64,000 nucleotides of DNA from Pararge aegeria (GCF_905163445.1 NC_053199.1:14650001-14714000), one strand, 5' to 3'. Positions 1-12,400 are shown, counted from the stretch's first letter. Made by a program: numbers and translations. The notes: generated by a model not told the origin, from the sequence alone.

Positions 1-970
1 TTTACATTCAACTTAAAGCAATTATCTTAACTTTAATTGCCTTTTTTTGATTAATCTTGCATTTAGTTAAGATAAAACAAGGACATTAAGATACAAAAAA
101 GTATGCTAGAAAGTTCATAAGGTTTTTACGATTTGCCAAATTTGTTTTTTTTTCATTTACGAAAACATCAGTTGAACACTATCAAGTCTAACTAATATTT
201 GATCAATCAGTTAACTTTCTAAAACGGTTTTTGTTATGTTGCTGTATATGTCGTTTCTTAACTGACTAGTTGATTATTTTTTTCGTTTGGAAGAAAATCT
301 CTCGAATAGATGATATTACTTGACCTTCAACGATTTCAAAGATTTTTTTAAATTACTTTTCATATATCAGGTATAGTTATTTATTAGATGGGCTACTTAT
401 ACTTAAATAATCAAGAAATTGAAGAGTACAATAATTCTAAGTGTTGTTTCAATGTTTTCTATTAGCATATCATTAAGGAATTACTATTCAAATTTATTTT
501 AGAAAAGTTTGAGCAATACATTAAGTTTTTTTAATTGTAAAACGGCTAACACTATTGACAAAAATTCTGAGAAACAATAGTGCAATCAGATTTATCTGAA
601 ATTTTCATCCACAATCAACCTACGCGTTTTTTTAAGAATAATCTGGCGCATTGGCTGGGTACAAAATGTGTCTATACAATATCCGACTATCTGACTTCGA
701 ATTAAAAATGATATTATTTTGACATTATTATGATAACATTGATATTACCTGTATAATTTAATAAATAACTTTTCAATGCTTGCTCAACAAGATTATGCAG
801 ACATGTGTAATGATTGTTCTTGTTGTGCATTTTACATTTCGCATGCTTAATAGTAGAATATGGAGGAATGATATATTATAATAAGATCCTATGTAAGCTC
901 ATATTCAGCGAATAAATTTCATTTCATTTCCAAATTTTTTAATTAAAAAAAAGGCATAGCTAGAAAACAG
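1..970. other. No feature recognised (gene B intron)
   Basis: AT-rich sequence within gene B, between the activation exon and catalytic exons that must lie left of the window. No splice-supported coding segment or recognisable repeat seen. Confidence 0.5.
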
Positions 971-1088
971 TTCACCAATCCCCACTCCAATTGGCCAATC
1001 ACTCTGAGAAGAGAACCTGTAGTGGTGGGTAATGGGTTATAATGATTTTAATAATTCTATTTCTTGAAATTGAATTATAAATACCAAC

Positions 1089-1162
1089 CATATGAGGGTA
1101 CTCTCCATCAGAGACATCGCTTCCTCCCAATATCGGAGTTCTATCTGTTTCCTTTTTTTCAC
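1089..1162 (-). CDS. Gene B exon 5 (activation region)
   Basis: Acceptor TTTTATTTTAG; encodes EKKETDRTPILGGSDVSD then GEYPHM, with a donor directly after CATATG (GTTGGT, weaker than gene A). It is 18 bases shorter than the gene A exon. Downstream exons should lie left of the window. Confidence 0.85.
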
Positions 1163-4100
1163 CTAAAATAAAATAAATTAATATTTTAATATTAATTTCT
1201 AATAAAAAATATAATAATTTATAACCTAAAAATAAAAATATAAATACCAATTTTAATGAGTAATTCCTTAGTAAATAAGTAATTGAAATATGTAATGTAC
1301 ATTTTACCTGTATAAAACAAACAGTGGAAGTCTAAAAAACCGATAAAATTATGTGAATTGGTTGTTGGGACAAGAGTTTCCGTGAGAGTTGGAAATTATT
1401 TCAGAGTAAGGACCCCCCTAAGGATTAACATAATATAACTATATATATATAACATAATAAAGCAATACTCCAAACAGGTAAGCCCGCTACTATATCAGGC
1501 TGAACTCAGGTAAAATAACAGTCTTACCGGCCCACCACAGGGCATGAGTCACCTCCCACAATGAGAAGGGGTTAAGGCCGTAGTCCACCACGCTGGCCTA
1601 GTGCGGGTTGGTGGATTTCACACGTCTTTGGGGACATTGAAGAGAACTCTCAGGTTTCCTCACAATGTTTTCCTTCACCGTCGAAGCAAGCGATATTTTA
1701 ATTGCTTAAAACACACATAACTTAGAGAAGTTAGAGGTGCGTGCCGGGATTCGAACTCGGCCCCCGGAAAATGAAGTCGAAGTCCTACCCACTTAGCTAT
1801 CACTGCTCTTTAGGGTTTTAGCTTGTAGTGAAATGAAAAAGCACTCCAACTCGAGGTGCCAAGGCGATAAATGGTTTTAATTATAATGTACAATTCGTAT
1901 AACATTTAAATCAATTCAAAAATTTTAAATACGAATTCGAACCCGCATCTCTCTGGCTATCGCGGCCGGAGTACCTTTGACCAATTAAATTAATCAAATA
2001 ATTAATTATCTGCTGTAATTAATATTTAATATGCCAATTAGAGCTTTTTTTATTATTAAAGAGCTATATAGAAAGTCCTTGTTCCATAACTACAGATTTT
2101 GACTCGGGTATACATAACACAAAACTGAGCAACTGATAGTTTGTTACCACAAAACATGAGTTGCTCAGTTTTGTGTTGATATACGCAAATAACAAGTGCA
2201 GCAATTTTCGAAGTTCAAGCGGTACAAAATTATGTTTACATAGACGTGACGTCATTTGGCGTTTCAACTGTCATGGCGGATCGTTTTTCATTATACATCA
2301 GCAATATTTATTGATTGTCATAATATTCACAGTAAAAAGCTTGAAATACTTACATTGAGTCATTCTCACGTCTTTTCCTTGTTCATATCTCATACGCCAA
2401 ACGTATTCAAAGCATTCTGAAATACATTCAAATCACATTTAAGTACAAAGATGTACTTATAATACCTTTGGAAGGTTGCAGTCTATCTCCCAAAATTTAA
2501 TTTAAATTCTTCAGATCGAAGATTAAACTTAGTTCTGTAGATGGCTCTAACTTAATTCATATGATACGAAGATTTTGGTTCGTGATAATATCTCTATCAT
2601 CTCTACCAATATGCAACGTATGCAACTATGCAAGAACAGGTGAACATTTCTGTATCAAATTTTGGACAAGAGAGATTGTAGTCTGAAAAACGGTCCCCGT
2701 GGGATAGATTAATTTTATTTTTGACAGAGCAAGTAATCGAAATGCTATTTTGCTCAAAAATTCGCAAACGAAGTCGCGGATTAAACTTGTTTAAAACTTT
2801 AAAAGGCTTTCCACTGAGTGCCTTACAGGCAGTGACTATGCAGCCCTAACGAATGAACGTAGAAATTTTACTCTTGGTCGAGGCTTTTGTTTGAAAATTA
2901 AAAAAACACGAGTTTCTATACTTTTTAAAAATACTTATCGGGTGAAATAGGCAATGAAAAACATTCAATATATACAACGTGTACATGAAAACCGAAACAA
3001 TACTCCAGGAGCTATAGAGGTATATGATTTACTTTTTCTGGGACTTATCTATGAAACCGAAACGCTAATAGTTTTTGAATAAACCATTGCTATAGTTCTT
3101 GCTGAAAGAAATTAGATACAGCCCTAACATCACAAGCTAAAGTAAAATCAAGTGACTCGTGTCACTTTATCAGCTAAGCGTCGCGTAGCGTAGGTACTAT
3201 GCCCGTGTCGGTCTTTTATCTTCACTAGGTAATAAGTAAACACTTATATTTTTTTGAATTAGTTTGTACGGAAAGATAAATATGCTTCTTTTGGTTTAAT
3301 ATTTTGACGTGACAACGTTTTATAAATTGGTTTGCCGGGTGACACTTCAAGAAACTGCGTTACGCTCCGCTCAAGTTATGCGCTCACAATGAGAGCGAGT
3401 GAGAGGCACGCGTCCCTTCCACTCGGGCATGGTTAGCCCGCCTAAGAGCGAGAGAGACAGACATAAAAAGTGAAAGGCACGCGTCCCTTTGTAGTAAACG
3501 CTGTTTCATTGTACGCAAATGTATTGCAAGTTATTGTATGTATATTTGTATATAAATACGTATGTATGTGTAAAGGTAAAAATCAAATTTTGTTAATATG
3601 AAATTCAGTGCGAGATTCTTTGTATAAATTAATGTTTTAAATATAATTCTTTGTATAAATAAATGTTTTAAATTGTTACTATTATTTCATCCTTCTTCCT
3701 ACTATACGAATGAATATTCACATTAAAATTATTTTACCACTCAAAGTCGTTGTCACGTAAAACTTTCGCCCGTATACCGACTTTACAGGCAACCAATTTT
3801 TTTTACAGGGTGATTTCTTATAAAATATACTTATGCACCCTACAACAGTATTTCGTAATTCCGTTACACGTTGTATAGCTATATTTTTAGTTATTCAGCG
3901 AATATAATAAATATATACGAGTACGTTGAGTTATTAAGCTAGTATGGTTTTATATGGAAGCGTTTATAGCGTAGTAGTTACGTCTTCGGCATTACTTTAA
4001 AACGGGGCCCTATTGCTGACTCAGCTATCCGTCCGTAAGTCACCAGGAAGCGTGATACATAGACAGTTGAATTTTCAGAGATGAGATATTTCTGTTGCCG

Positions 4101-7100
4101 CTATAAAAACAAATACTAAGAAGCAGAATATGATAAATATTTAATTACCATGTTTCTTATTACTATAATTACTCACTGGTTTCGCTTATTGAACGTCTTC
4201 TATCACTAAAGTCTGGCATTTCTATCTTTTCGTCATCACAGGGGTCATCCGGGAATGTGACGAATACGCTATTGTATACATCATCATCCTGAAATCAAGA
4301 ATAGTATATAAATTTGTCAGACAGTGAGCCTGCTTTCTGAGGATTCGATTTCAATAACTGAAAAATGTTTGTGTGATGAATAATATGTATGATGAATGCT
4401 ATAAATATAAATTTATATGAGTGGTCCAGTGGGTTCTCCCCCCCACGAAAGTGAAGTCGAAGTCATGACTTCACTTTCGTGGGGGGGAGCGAGTTCGAAT
4501 CCCAGTACGCACCTCTAACTTTTTTAGTTTTGTGCGTTTTCAGCAATTAAATTCTCACTTGGCGTAACGGTAAAAAAAAACATCGTGAGGAAACCTGTGA
4601 GTTCTCCATAATGATCTCAAAGGTTTGTGAAGTCCACATATATAATATAAGTATTTAGGTATATTATTCATAGTAATATTCATCAGTTATTTTAGTACCC
4701 ATAAAACAAGCCTACTAGTGAAATAGATGGGGTTGTGTGTATTGTCGTAGTATATTTGCTTATTTTTTTCAGGTTGGCATTAACCGCAATTTCATCCGGT
4801 GGTAAGATAGTAGCGGGTACCCTAGTACCCTGTTCAGGATATGACCACAGACTTAATATTACGTCAGTAGGTATAACAGTTATATTTCACCAATTACCTT
4901 AACCGGTGTCTATGGGCATCTTACAGAATGCAAAATCGCTTGCCGACATTTCTTTGTCAGTAATGTGATAAGAAGCCACGGCTAACCAGAACAGAACAGA
5001 CTAGAGAAATAGTTTTTTGAAGTGAAAACTTCGTTTTGCGCACTGCACACAGATTGTTTCTGACTGTTATGTCGCTGTGTTTAGTATATTCACTTCTAAC
5101 CAATAGTTGTCTTTGTTAATTAATTTAATAGATAAATAAATAAACTAAATAATTATACTACGACAATACACACATCTCCATCTAGCCCCAAAGTAAGCGT
5201 AGCTTGTGTTATGGGTACTGAGATAGCTGATGGATATTTTTTTATGAATATAATACACATAAATACTTATAATATACAGATAAACACCCAGACACTAAAA
5301 AACATTAATGTTCATCACTCAAACATTTTCCAGTTGTGGGAATCGAACCCACGACCTTGGACTCAGAAAGCAGGGTCGCTGCCCACTGCGCCATTCGGCC
5401 GTCAAATAGATAGAAAGATAGAAAGTCTTTATTGCACATACAAAAAAAGAACAAGTTGAACAAAACAAAAGGTAAATAAATATATATGCGCAAAGGCGGC
5501 CTTATCGCTTGAAGCGATCTCCTCCAGACAACCTTTGGTTGATGAAGCACGTTTAGGACGGAAAACGGGATAGTGCAACATTCAATTTAAAAATAAATAA
5601 TTGATATACATTACATATACTTTACATTCTAATACTAAATAATATATAGATAAATCATATATATGAGGATTTATGTATTTAATACTTATTATTGTTCTTT
5701 TTTTTATGTTTATTGACTGCAATCACACCTTATGATAAACGATGATGCAGCCTAAGGTGTAGCGCGCTTGCCTAGAAGATGCCTATTCACTCTTGATTTG
5801 AAGGTTCTCATATTGCAAGTACTGGGTAAAATGGAAGCTGTAAGGGCATTCCAGATCCAAACGTTGGTACGTAATAATAGTTATTTTGTAATTTTTTTTC
5901 TTTTTTTTTATCGTCAATAGACTAGCGCTTGACCACAATCTCACTTGATGGAAAGTGCACATGTGGCCTAAGATGGCACACAATTGCCTAGAATATGCCT
6001 ATTCTCTCTGGTTTTAAAGCTACCACGGTTGTAAGAATTACCAAACAGAACTCGGTTGGTGTTTCAAACCCCAGCCAATTCTACAGGAAAGAAGATGCAA
6101 ATCGCTTAGTGCGAGTTTTCGGGATATTTTATTTGCTTACATTGTGAGGTGAACGTCTGTAGTTGCGGTTTATCGTGCTAATAATATAAAAAAAGTGATT
6201 GAAAAAACATTATAAACAATAATATATAATGATTATAAAAACAATATTATTATATTCACTTCTTTATTGCGTCTTAAGCTCACACTCTTTTTTTATCGAT
6301 TCCACATAGCCCTTGTCTATCTAGTTAAGTCAAGTTAACTCAATCGTGTCTAAACATTAAACTATATTTTAGTAAACTATATTATATTATTAAACTGTCT
6401 CAAAAGTTTAAAGCATCTAAACTGATACTAATAAATAAATAAATAAATACATACCCCTTTATCATACTTCGCTAAACAGACGTTCGAAAGAATACCTGGA
6501 AAAAATTTAATCAATTTTATCATTATCATATAAACTCATTACCGGCCATACATACGGGTCTCCTCAGGAAATGAGAAGGGGTTAAGGACGTAGTCCACCA
6601 CGCTAGTCCAGTGCGGATTGGTGGACTCCACACCCCTTTGAAAACATTATGTAGATCTGTTAGTGAGGAAACCCCTCACGAGGTTTTCCTTTCCTAAGCA
6701 AGTGATATTTTAATTACTTAAAACGCACATTACTTTGAAAAGTTATAGGTACGTGCTGGAAATCTGTGTTAAAAAAGGCGAGGTATTGCAGTGCGTTTGC
6801 CGATGCCGGAGTCCCCGACTTCTACGCAGGGCTTCGTAAAAGAACTGTGAGTTTCTAGCAAAACCGTCGAAATTTCTTATAATAAGCTTCTTAGAATCGT
6901 CGCTCAGGCATCCCCAGACAACGTATTTATTAAACATTGGCAAAAAATGCAGCAGATTCCAAATATTAAATAATATAAAATGGTTGAATTTTAATTGAAA
7001 TTTAATTTAGTCCAATTTTAATTTTAGATTTTAATTAATTAGTTTTTTTTATATTTTTTTTAAATCTGAGTGTCTTTTATGTTAATCTCACAATTGTGTA

Positions 7101-7800
7101 TATGGGTCCCCAACATGAAATAAAATGTTTTTTTTTTAAATCAAACTCGGCCCCCCGAAAGTGAAGTCGAGGTCCTACCCACTGGGCTATCACCGTTCCA
7201 TTCAATATTGTATCATCATCAAAACCAACAACATTCACTGTTGGACGAAGGCCTCTCCAAGGTAGACTTTCCCATAATCACCACGCTTGACCAATGGATT
7301 GGTGATCGCAGTAGATGATAATAGTACCACAGAGGTCGCTGCGTTCTTTGTTGTATTCCCTCAGTCGCCTCGTACGACACCCGTGGGAAGAAGAGGGGTG
7401 GTGAAAACTGAATTCTGATGTCCCGTCACCACTCGTGACATATACCCATTTATTATTAAAGAAATAATAATTTATTTATTATTTATTTATTTATAATGGA
7501 CAACCAACAATAGATACATTAAAACTTGCTTTTTTTTATTGGAATGAGTCACATAGTAAATGTTCATTATTTACAGGTTATAACAGCATGCATTGAAATG
7601 TAAAAAAGTCATTCTTATAAATTATTTACAATTAATTATTAGTCAGTTAATATAAACCTTTAAAAGTATAAATATTTAAAGCTAATTATATTAAAAAATT
7701 TAACTTAATCAATTACTAGGAGACAAAACAAAACAAAAATGAATTAAATTAAAAATGAATTAAAATACTTACAAGCATATACGAAGTATTTCAGCATCAT
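1089..7800 (-). CDS. Gene B: paralogous secreted serine protease, 5' part only (runs off left edge)
   Basis: Exons in order: 7800-7773, 6495-6455, 4288-4177, 2416-2354, 1162-1089, then out of the window. All junctions are GT-AG and phase-compatible. The product starts MMLKYFVYACILSNVCLAKY, a clear signal peptide assembled across the first intron, then an acidic prodomain (DDDVYNSVFVTFPDDPC) with RRRSISETKCFEYVW, and enters the catalytic domain at TPILGGSDVSDGEYPHM. The intron phase pattern equals gene A, and the prodomain cysteine spacing (21 then 19 residues) is identical despite low sequence identity. It lies 1.5 kb downstream of gene A in the same orientation, so it is a tandem duplicate. 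Catalytic His, Asp and Ser exons are not in the window, so activity cannot be judged. Confidence 0.82.
1520..1808 (-). mobile_element. SINE-2 copy (tRNA-like head)
   Basis: The minus strand reads GATAGCTAAGTGGGTAGGAC (A-box region), GAGTTCGAATCCC (B box), the TTAAGCAATTAAAATATC body and the GTGGACTACGGCCTTAACCC 3' part. Located in gene B intron 4. Confidence 0.82.
2354..2416 (-). CDS. Gene B exon 4 (CFEYVW segment)
   Basis: 63 bp, acceptor ATTTCAG, donor CAAT/GTAAGT. Encodes KCFEYVWRMRYEQGKDVR with the same length and phases as gene A exon 5. Confidence 0.86.
3120..3900. repeat. Interspersed repeat carrying a nested element
   Basis: 3120-3295 and 3806-3900 match consecutive parts of 29240-29470 (GTCTTTTATCTTCA...; ATATACTTATGCA...). 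The DNA between is absent from that copy. Confidence 0.65.
3301..3805. mobile_element. Nested non-autonomous element with subterminal inverted repeats
   Basis: ACGTGACAACG at 3307-3317 and its complement CGTTGTCACGT at 3748-3758. A related element in reverse orientation is at about 46158-46575. No coding capacity. Confidence 0.55.
4177..4288 (-). CDS. Gene B exon 3 (acidic prodomain)
   Basis: Acceptor TTGATTTCAG, donor ACCA/GTGAGT. Encodes DDDVYNSVFVTFPDDPCDDE, then KIEMPDF and RRRSISET; homologous to gene A exon 4. Confidence 0.85.
4418..4640 (+). mobile_element. SINE-2 copy with inverted duplication in its head
   Basis: Plus copy. The head segment is present twice in opposite orientation (4436-4458 and 4467-4489), making a perfect 23-bp hairpin just before the B box (GAGTTCGAATCCC). 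Confidence 0.8.
5148..5404 (-). mobile_element. SINE-1 copy (tRNA-related, full length)
   Basis: Head at 5404 with A box (TGGCGCAGTGG) and B box (GGTTCGATTCC) on the minus strand, then the family body (CATGAATGTTTTTCAGTGT) and the 3' block CATCTAGCCCCAAAGTAAGC, ending TACTACGACAATACAC. The B box is TGGGAATCGAACCCACGACC on the plus strand. Confidence 0.85.
5420..5560 (-). mobile_element. LINE 3' tail fragment, same family as 34180-35175
   Basis: Minus: stem ATCGCT/AGCGAT at 5504-5518, GGCCGCC, then TGTGCAATAAAGACTTTC. Abuts a SINE-1 head. Confidence 0.72.
5710..6020 (-). repeat. Interspersed LINE-derived repeat, two pieces
   Basis: 5710-5870 and 5900-6015 both resemble 40905-41155 (AGCGCGCTTGCCTAGAAGAT; GCCTATTCACTC). 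Confidence 0.5.
6455..6495 (-). CDS. Gene B exon 2
   Basis: Acceptor AATTTTTTCCAG, donor GGG/GTATGT. Encodes ILSNVCLAKYDKG, completing the signal peptide (cleavage probably after CLA). Ends in phase 0, matching the next exon. Confidence 0.7.
6540..7200 (-). mobile_element. SINE-2 copy split by an insertion
   Basis: Tail half at 6540-6762 and head half at 7140-7200 are collinear; 6765-7140 between them is an unrelated retroposed 3' end with AATAAA motifs and a T/A tract. Confidence 0.75.
7773..7800 (-). CDS. Gene B exon 1 (signal peptide)
   Basis: Encodes MMLKYFVYA plus T; donor GTAAGT. The split codon T/GT gives Cys. Two adjacent ATGs; the first is used here. Confidence 0.72.
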
Positions 7801-8371
7801 TATTCACAAATGTTTAGACTATGCTAGTAGTTAATTCAGCAATTCCATGGACTCACAATATTTTGCCGAACGATCTTAGCTGGGAGATGTAGCTTTAATA
7901 ATCCGCCACTTTCTTTTAACATTGTGTGAAATTTTTTAATAAAGCTATGAACTACTTTCGTGTTTTGCGAACAGTGACATATAGAAGCTGAATTTTAATT
8001 TAACCAAAACCTTATATTACTTAACATACAAACGTAAAGTAAACGCAAATTAATAGTGCGATAAACTATGACCTATATATAATGCGTAGTACAAAAATAT
8101 ACGTCCTCTAAATCACAGAACACAATTATTTATGTCATTTGTATTATGTGGTTTATTATAAATAATAAATGACAAAACAACTTGAACTATGGACAGTAAT
8201 CTGTAAATTATTTTAAATACCTATTGGCTAGTCACTGTTTATGCCAAGTAGATGTCATAAAGTTTATTATTATTGTTCCAGGCTGGGAAGATCATACTGC
8301 GTGGCTTATTGAGGATCCTTTGGCCACTTACTAAGAAATCATACCAACCAACTTTTATTACTTTATTTCAT

Positions 8372-8472
8372 CATCATCATCATAGCAACCCATCACCGGC
8401 CCACTACAGGGCACGGGTCTCCTCTCACAATTAGAAGGGGTTCAGGCCATTCCACCATGCTGGTCCAGTGGA
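8372..8472 (-). mobile_element. SINE-2 3' fragment
   Basis: Only the GGCCCACTACAGGGC...GGCCATTCCACCATGC part, next to an (ATC)n stretch. Confidence 0.7.
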
Positions 8473-8984
8473 AGTGGTATTAATTTATTGACCCCAACTA
8501 TTATTATAAATGCGAAAATTTGTATTGAGTCTTTCACGCAAACACTACTGAACGCATGCGAAAGAAGCACTTCTTACACACGGGTAATCAGAAATCAAAT
8601 AGGTAAATCCTACAGACGAAATCCCAGGTATGAATACTCTGGAATAATATCCCGAAACGTCGCACTAAAGATCGCCACGCCTTAACAACAACTTAGAATC
8701 AGAATAAAGCTTTTTTAAGATTCCATTAAAAATTAAAAATTGAAGTAGAAGTAAAAAATTAATGGAATACTAGAAACAGAACACAACAGAAACTTGGTGT
8801 ATTTTGTTCGATTGTAATAATGAGGCTGTGTAGTGATTCATGATAAAGAAGAAGATGATAGCCTCGTGAGAATCTGCCAGAATCTGTCCAATACCGAGTA
8901 AAGAACTACAACGAGTTCCATCGCTGGCAAGAGCCTATAACTTTTCGGACGAATGTGCGATTCGACCCGACCCTCGTAGCAATA

Positions 8985-9125
8985 AAATATCATGAGCAAA
9001 CCTGCATTCCTCAGAGCTCTCCATAATGTTTTCAAAATCGTTGAAACAAACTGCAATCGGCTAGAGTGGTGAAATCCCGGCTAAACCCTGATTGTGAGAG
9101 GAAACCCGTGCCATGGGTTGACTAG
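8985..9125 (+). mobile_element. Degenerate SINE-2 fragment between genes A and B
   Basis: CATGAGCAAACCTGCATTCC, CTCCATAATGTTTTCAAA and GAGGAAACCCGTGCCATGGG match the family body and tail with changes. Confidence 0.55.
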
Positions 9126-9285
9126 TATGATTTAGAATGCACCTCAATACGAAACCCTCAATGTGTGATTCCTACTGTAGCTTAAGTCTTAAATCACTAA
9201 ATAGTATCATTTTTTTTCAAGTTAGGGTTTTAATGTTGTAAGTGCTACAAGGGTAGTTCAAAAAACAAAAGGTAATAAATCATTT

Positions 9286-9291
9286 TTTATT
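9286..9291 (-). terminator. Possible poly(A) signal of gene A
   Basis: AATAAA on the minus strand only 9 bases past the stop codon, giving a very short 3' UTR if used. Confidence 0.35.
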
Positions 9292-9299
9292 TGAATTTA

Positions 9300-9485
9300 T
9301 CAGCTTTCAGGCCAAACAATGCCCTCAATCCAATCAACGAAGCTGGAGACCCTGGTGTAGACGCCGGGCAGGTTGGGCCGAGCACACCCGATTCCAAACG
9401 AAGTGACTCCGATCACAAAATGCATTGACCCCTCTGGTGAAGGTGGCAGAGATATTTTCACTTGCAACGGCCCTCCAGAATCTCC
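9300..9485 (-). CDS. Gene A exon 10 (catalytic Ser, stop)
   Basis: Acceptor TTTTATGAAG. Encodes GDSGGPLQVKI, then SFGIGCARPNLPGVYTRVSS and FVDWIEGIVWPES with TGA. The usual WG at 215-216 is FG here (SFGIGCA). Confidence 0.96.
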   Translation of the reverse strand, partial: GDSGGPLQVKISLPPSPEGSMHFVIGVTSFGIGCARPNLPGVYTRVSSFVDWIEGIVWPES

Positions 9486-12400
9486 CTTCATAAAAAAAAT
9501 ATTATACTTATACAACTGTGCAAATGAAAACATAAATATTGCTGCATAGGCTTTAGAGGAGACTTCTGCTGATCAGCAGGGATTGACTGAAATATAAATT
9601 GCAGATAAATTGCAGATACCAAAAAACTTTGATAAGTGTGGGGGATTTTTCACAACTAGTTTGCCCCTGTTGGCAAATGATGTTTCAGTCTAAGTAGCGG
9701 ACTAACCTATAAGAGGTGTGGGGTACTGATGAAAGATGACCTAAGCCTCCCTCCAGACAAACGCATACCTGACAAGCATCGACTCCTCCAGCTAATTTCC
9801 CTGCGCATATTTGATGTTCCTGTATTCCGCACCACTGCCGGTTGCAGGACTGCCTCAGCAAATCATCGCAAAGCTCTGAATCGATGATGTCTACAACGGC
9901 CGCTTGAAGTATTGGTGACGTTAGTCTTGTTGCTGTTTAAAAGACAAAGCAATAGGATTACAAAAACATCAGACATGCGGTCGCTCGTAAAATAATGTCA
10001 AAACCAAAGCAGTCAGTCAGACAATTGTTAAAACATATTTATTACAGCGAGGTTATTATACAATTGATGAATTTCTTAATGACAAGGTTGTTTGGAAGCA
10101 TCCATCCATCATCCAAGATCCATTATCATTCATCATCAAGAAGTGCCATCTACGGGCTTATCTGAATAAAAGGATATTTGACTTTGACTATGACCTCGTC
10201 CATGATAGTGCTCCGTTCAAGCGTCCCAATATTTGGAATGAAATCAGCTGATGGCACTCGTGAGACTTTAATCAGCTCTTCAGTGAAAGGTTCCAGAACA
10301 CAATTCCAATCAGTCGTAGTCCAGAATGACTACGCATTTATCACTTCAAGTTGTTTCGAATAGATGTTACTTCTCTCAGAGCAGACTGACGCAGTCGCGA
10401 TAGGCGCCTGCTTTTATATCTCCTATCGTAGGTCTAAGACCTTCTGTACGAAAATCGTACACAAAATAAATGATCTAGAAACGTATCGAATTATGACTAT
10501 TCTCGGAATTACTTTGTTGTTTTGTGGGTATTAGATATATACACTTTAAATACCAACACGTTACGTTGTCACGCGCGATTATTTAGTTTCTTTATGTTTC
10601 TAGTGATAAGGTTATTTGTGAGTAGCTTACCCGTCTCAATGACTCCCCATCCGGTCAAAGTAGCTGAATTCCCATGCATTAATAGTAAATTATTATAATT
10701 GTTCCACAGACATGCAGGTTGTACGTTGCTCGAGAACCACACTTCTTCCGCTAATTCTATGATAGCTATATCGAAGTATTTCTTGGGTGCTTTGTATTGA
10801 GGGTGCACAATAATTCTTAGGATCTTTGCATCAACTGGATTGATACCATTAGCATACTACAAGAAGGACATAATATTTTTTATAACTTTTATTAGTGTTT
10901 TTACCTACACCCACTACTACACACCAAAAGTAGATCGAAACTGCAACGTTGCCTACTAGATGACGCTACAGTCGCTATAAGACTGATGTGAAAGGCATAT
11001 ACTAATTTTCGGCAGCGCCGGTAGGAGAGCCGTAGCTTAATTGGTGAAAGCGCTCAGGCCGAGATCGCCAGAGAGTCGAAGGTTCAAATCCTGTAGGTTC
11101 CGAAAATTTTTATATGCATTTTAAATTTAAATTTATAAAAAAGGACATAATAATATACAAGGTGCCTTTTTTTCGTCATACAAAGAGTGAACCATTAGAT
11201 CTGAGAGCTTAGTGTTAGACTATCTATCTACTTACGTACTGGGAAACATGATAAGATAAATCTGTCCTCTGTTTCCCAGTATTGCCACAAGATGGCACTC
11301 TTTCCATTTCATATAAATTAAAGTTAACACGCGGCTGAATAAGCAAACGTGGGTAGAAATTTTTCTCTATTTCCCCCATTGTCATCTGCAGGGCTAGCAT
11401 AGGCAGGAGATAAAAATTACATTCCCCGATTTTATACCCTGACAGGGGATATAATTAACGTGTCCACCTGCTAAAGTACTGGAACATGCAATAGGACAAG
11501 TTACCCCCGTTTATTATTACACATATATTATTTGGATATTATTTCCCCCTGTGCGCCAATGGTCGGAGAATTGATCAAGCTGTAGGAGAAGATACATGTT
11601 TATCCTTTCCCCGGGAAGATAATTTTAGAGTAGGCTTTTTATACCTCTTACAATGTTCGTTATGTTTTTTATATAGCCCGGACTGGAGATTTTTTAAATT
11701 TGATATCATCTGCCCACTTAGTGTAATACCCTGTATGCACGCCACTGTTTGCCATCTATTGTCACTAGATGGTGCTCTTTAAATTCTATATAAATTTAAC
11801 TGTTAAGGGATTGTGAAAGTTAACTTTTAAGGGATTGTGAACGTCTCACGTTAGTCACCCAGATCAATGATGCATTTGAAATAAATAACTTACCGTATCT
11901 ATAATATTTTTGTCCCCCAGTCTAACGATTTCTGGATCAACGCTTACAATGTTGCTATCACGAAGTGTAGCTTTTGAGCAGTGTGCCGCAGTCAGCAGGA
12001 ACTTGGCGCTTATCAGACTGGCTCCACACTTGAATATCCACGTCCCTACTACAGCTCTCCATCCAAGGGCGCCCTTAACAAATTACAGTTGTTTATGTTC
12101 TTCTCCGTCGCACTACAGGCAAGGGTCTAATTACAGAAGGAGAAGGGTTTTTAGGCCGTAGTCTACCAAGCTGGCCAAGTGCGGATTGGTAGACGGATTG
12201 GTAGTGCGGACTCGCCGTTGAGAAAATTAAGCAGAACTCTCCGGCTTGCAGGGTTTCTCATGATGTTTTCCTTCACCGTTTAGAGCAAGAGATGTTTAAA
12301 TTGCTTTAATTCAAACAACTTCGAAAAGATTAAACCTCGAGCTCGATCTCCACGAAAGGAAAGCCGATGTTTAAACAACAAGGCTATCACCACTTCTTTA

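Noticed and set aside
1000..1088. Continuation of the gene B exon past PHM (reading VGIYNS...)
   Set aside because: By analogy with gene A the exon ends at CATATG/GT; the extension is intronic.
5340..5404. tRNA-like sequence with perfect B box
   Set aside because: It is the head of a SINE-1 copy; the same sequence recurs many times in the window.
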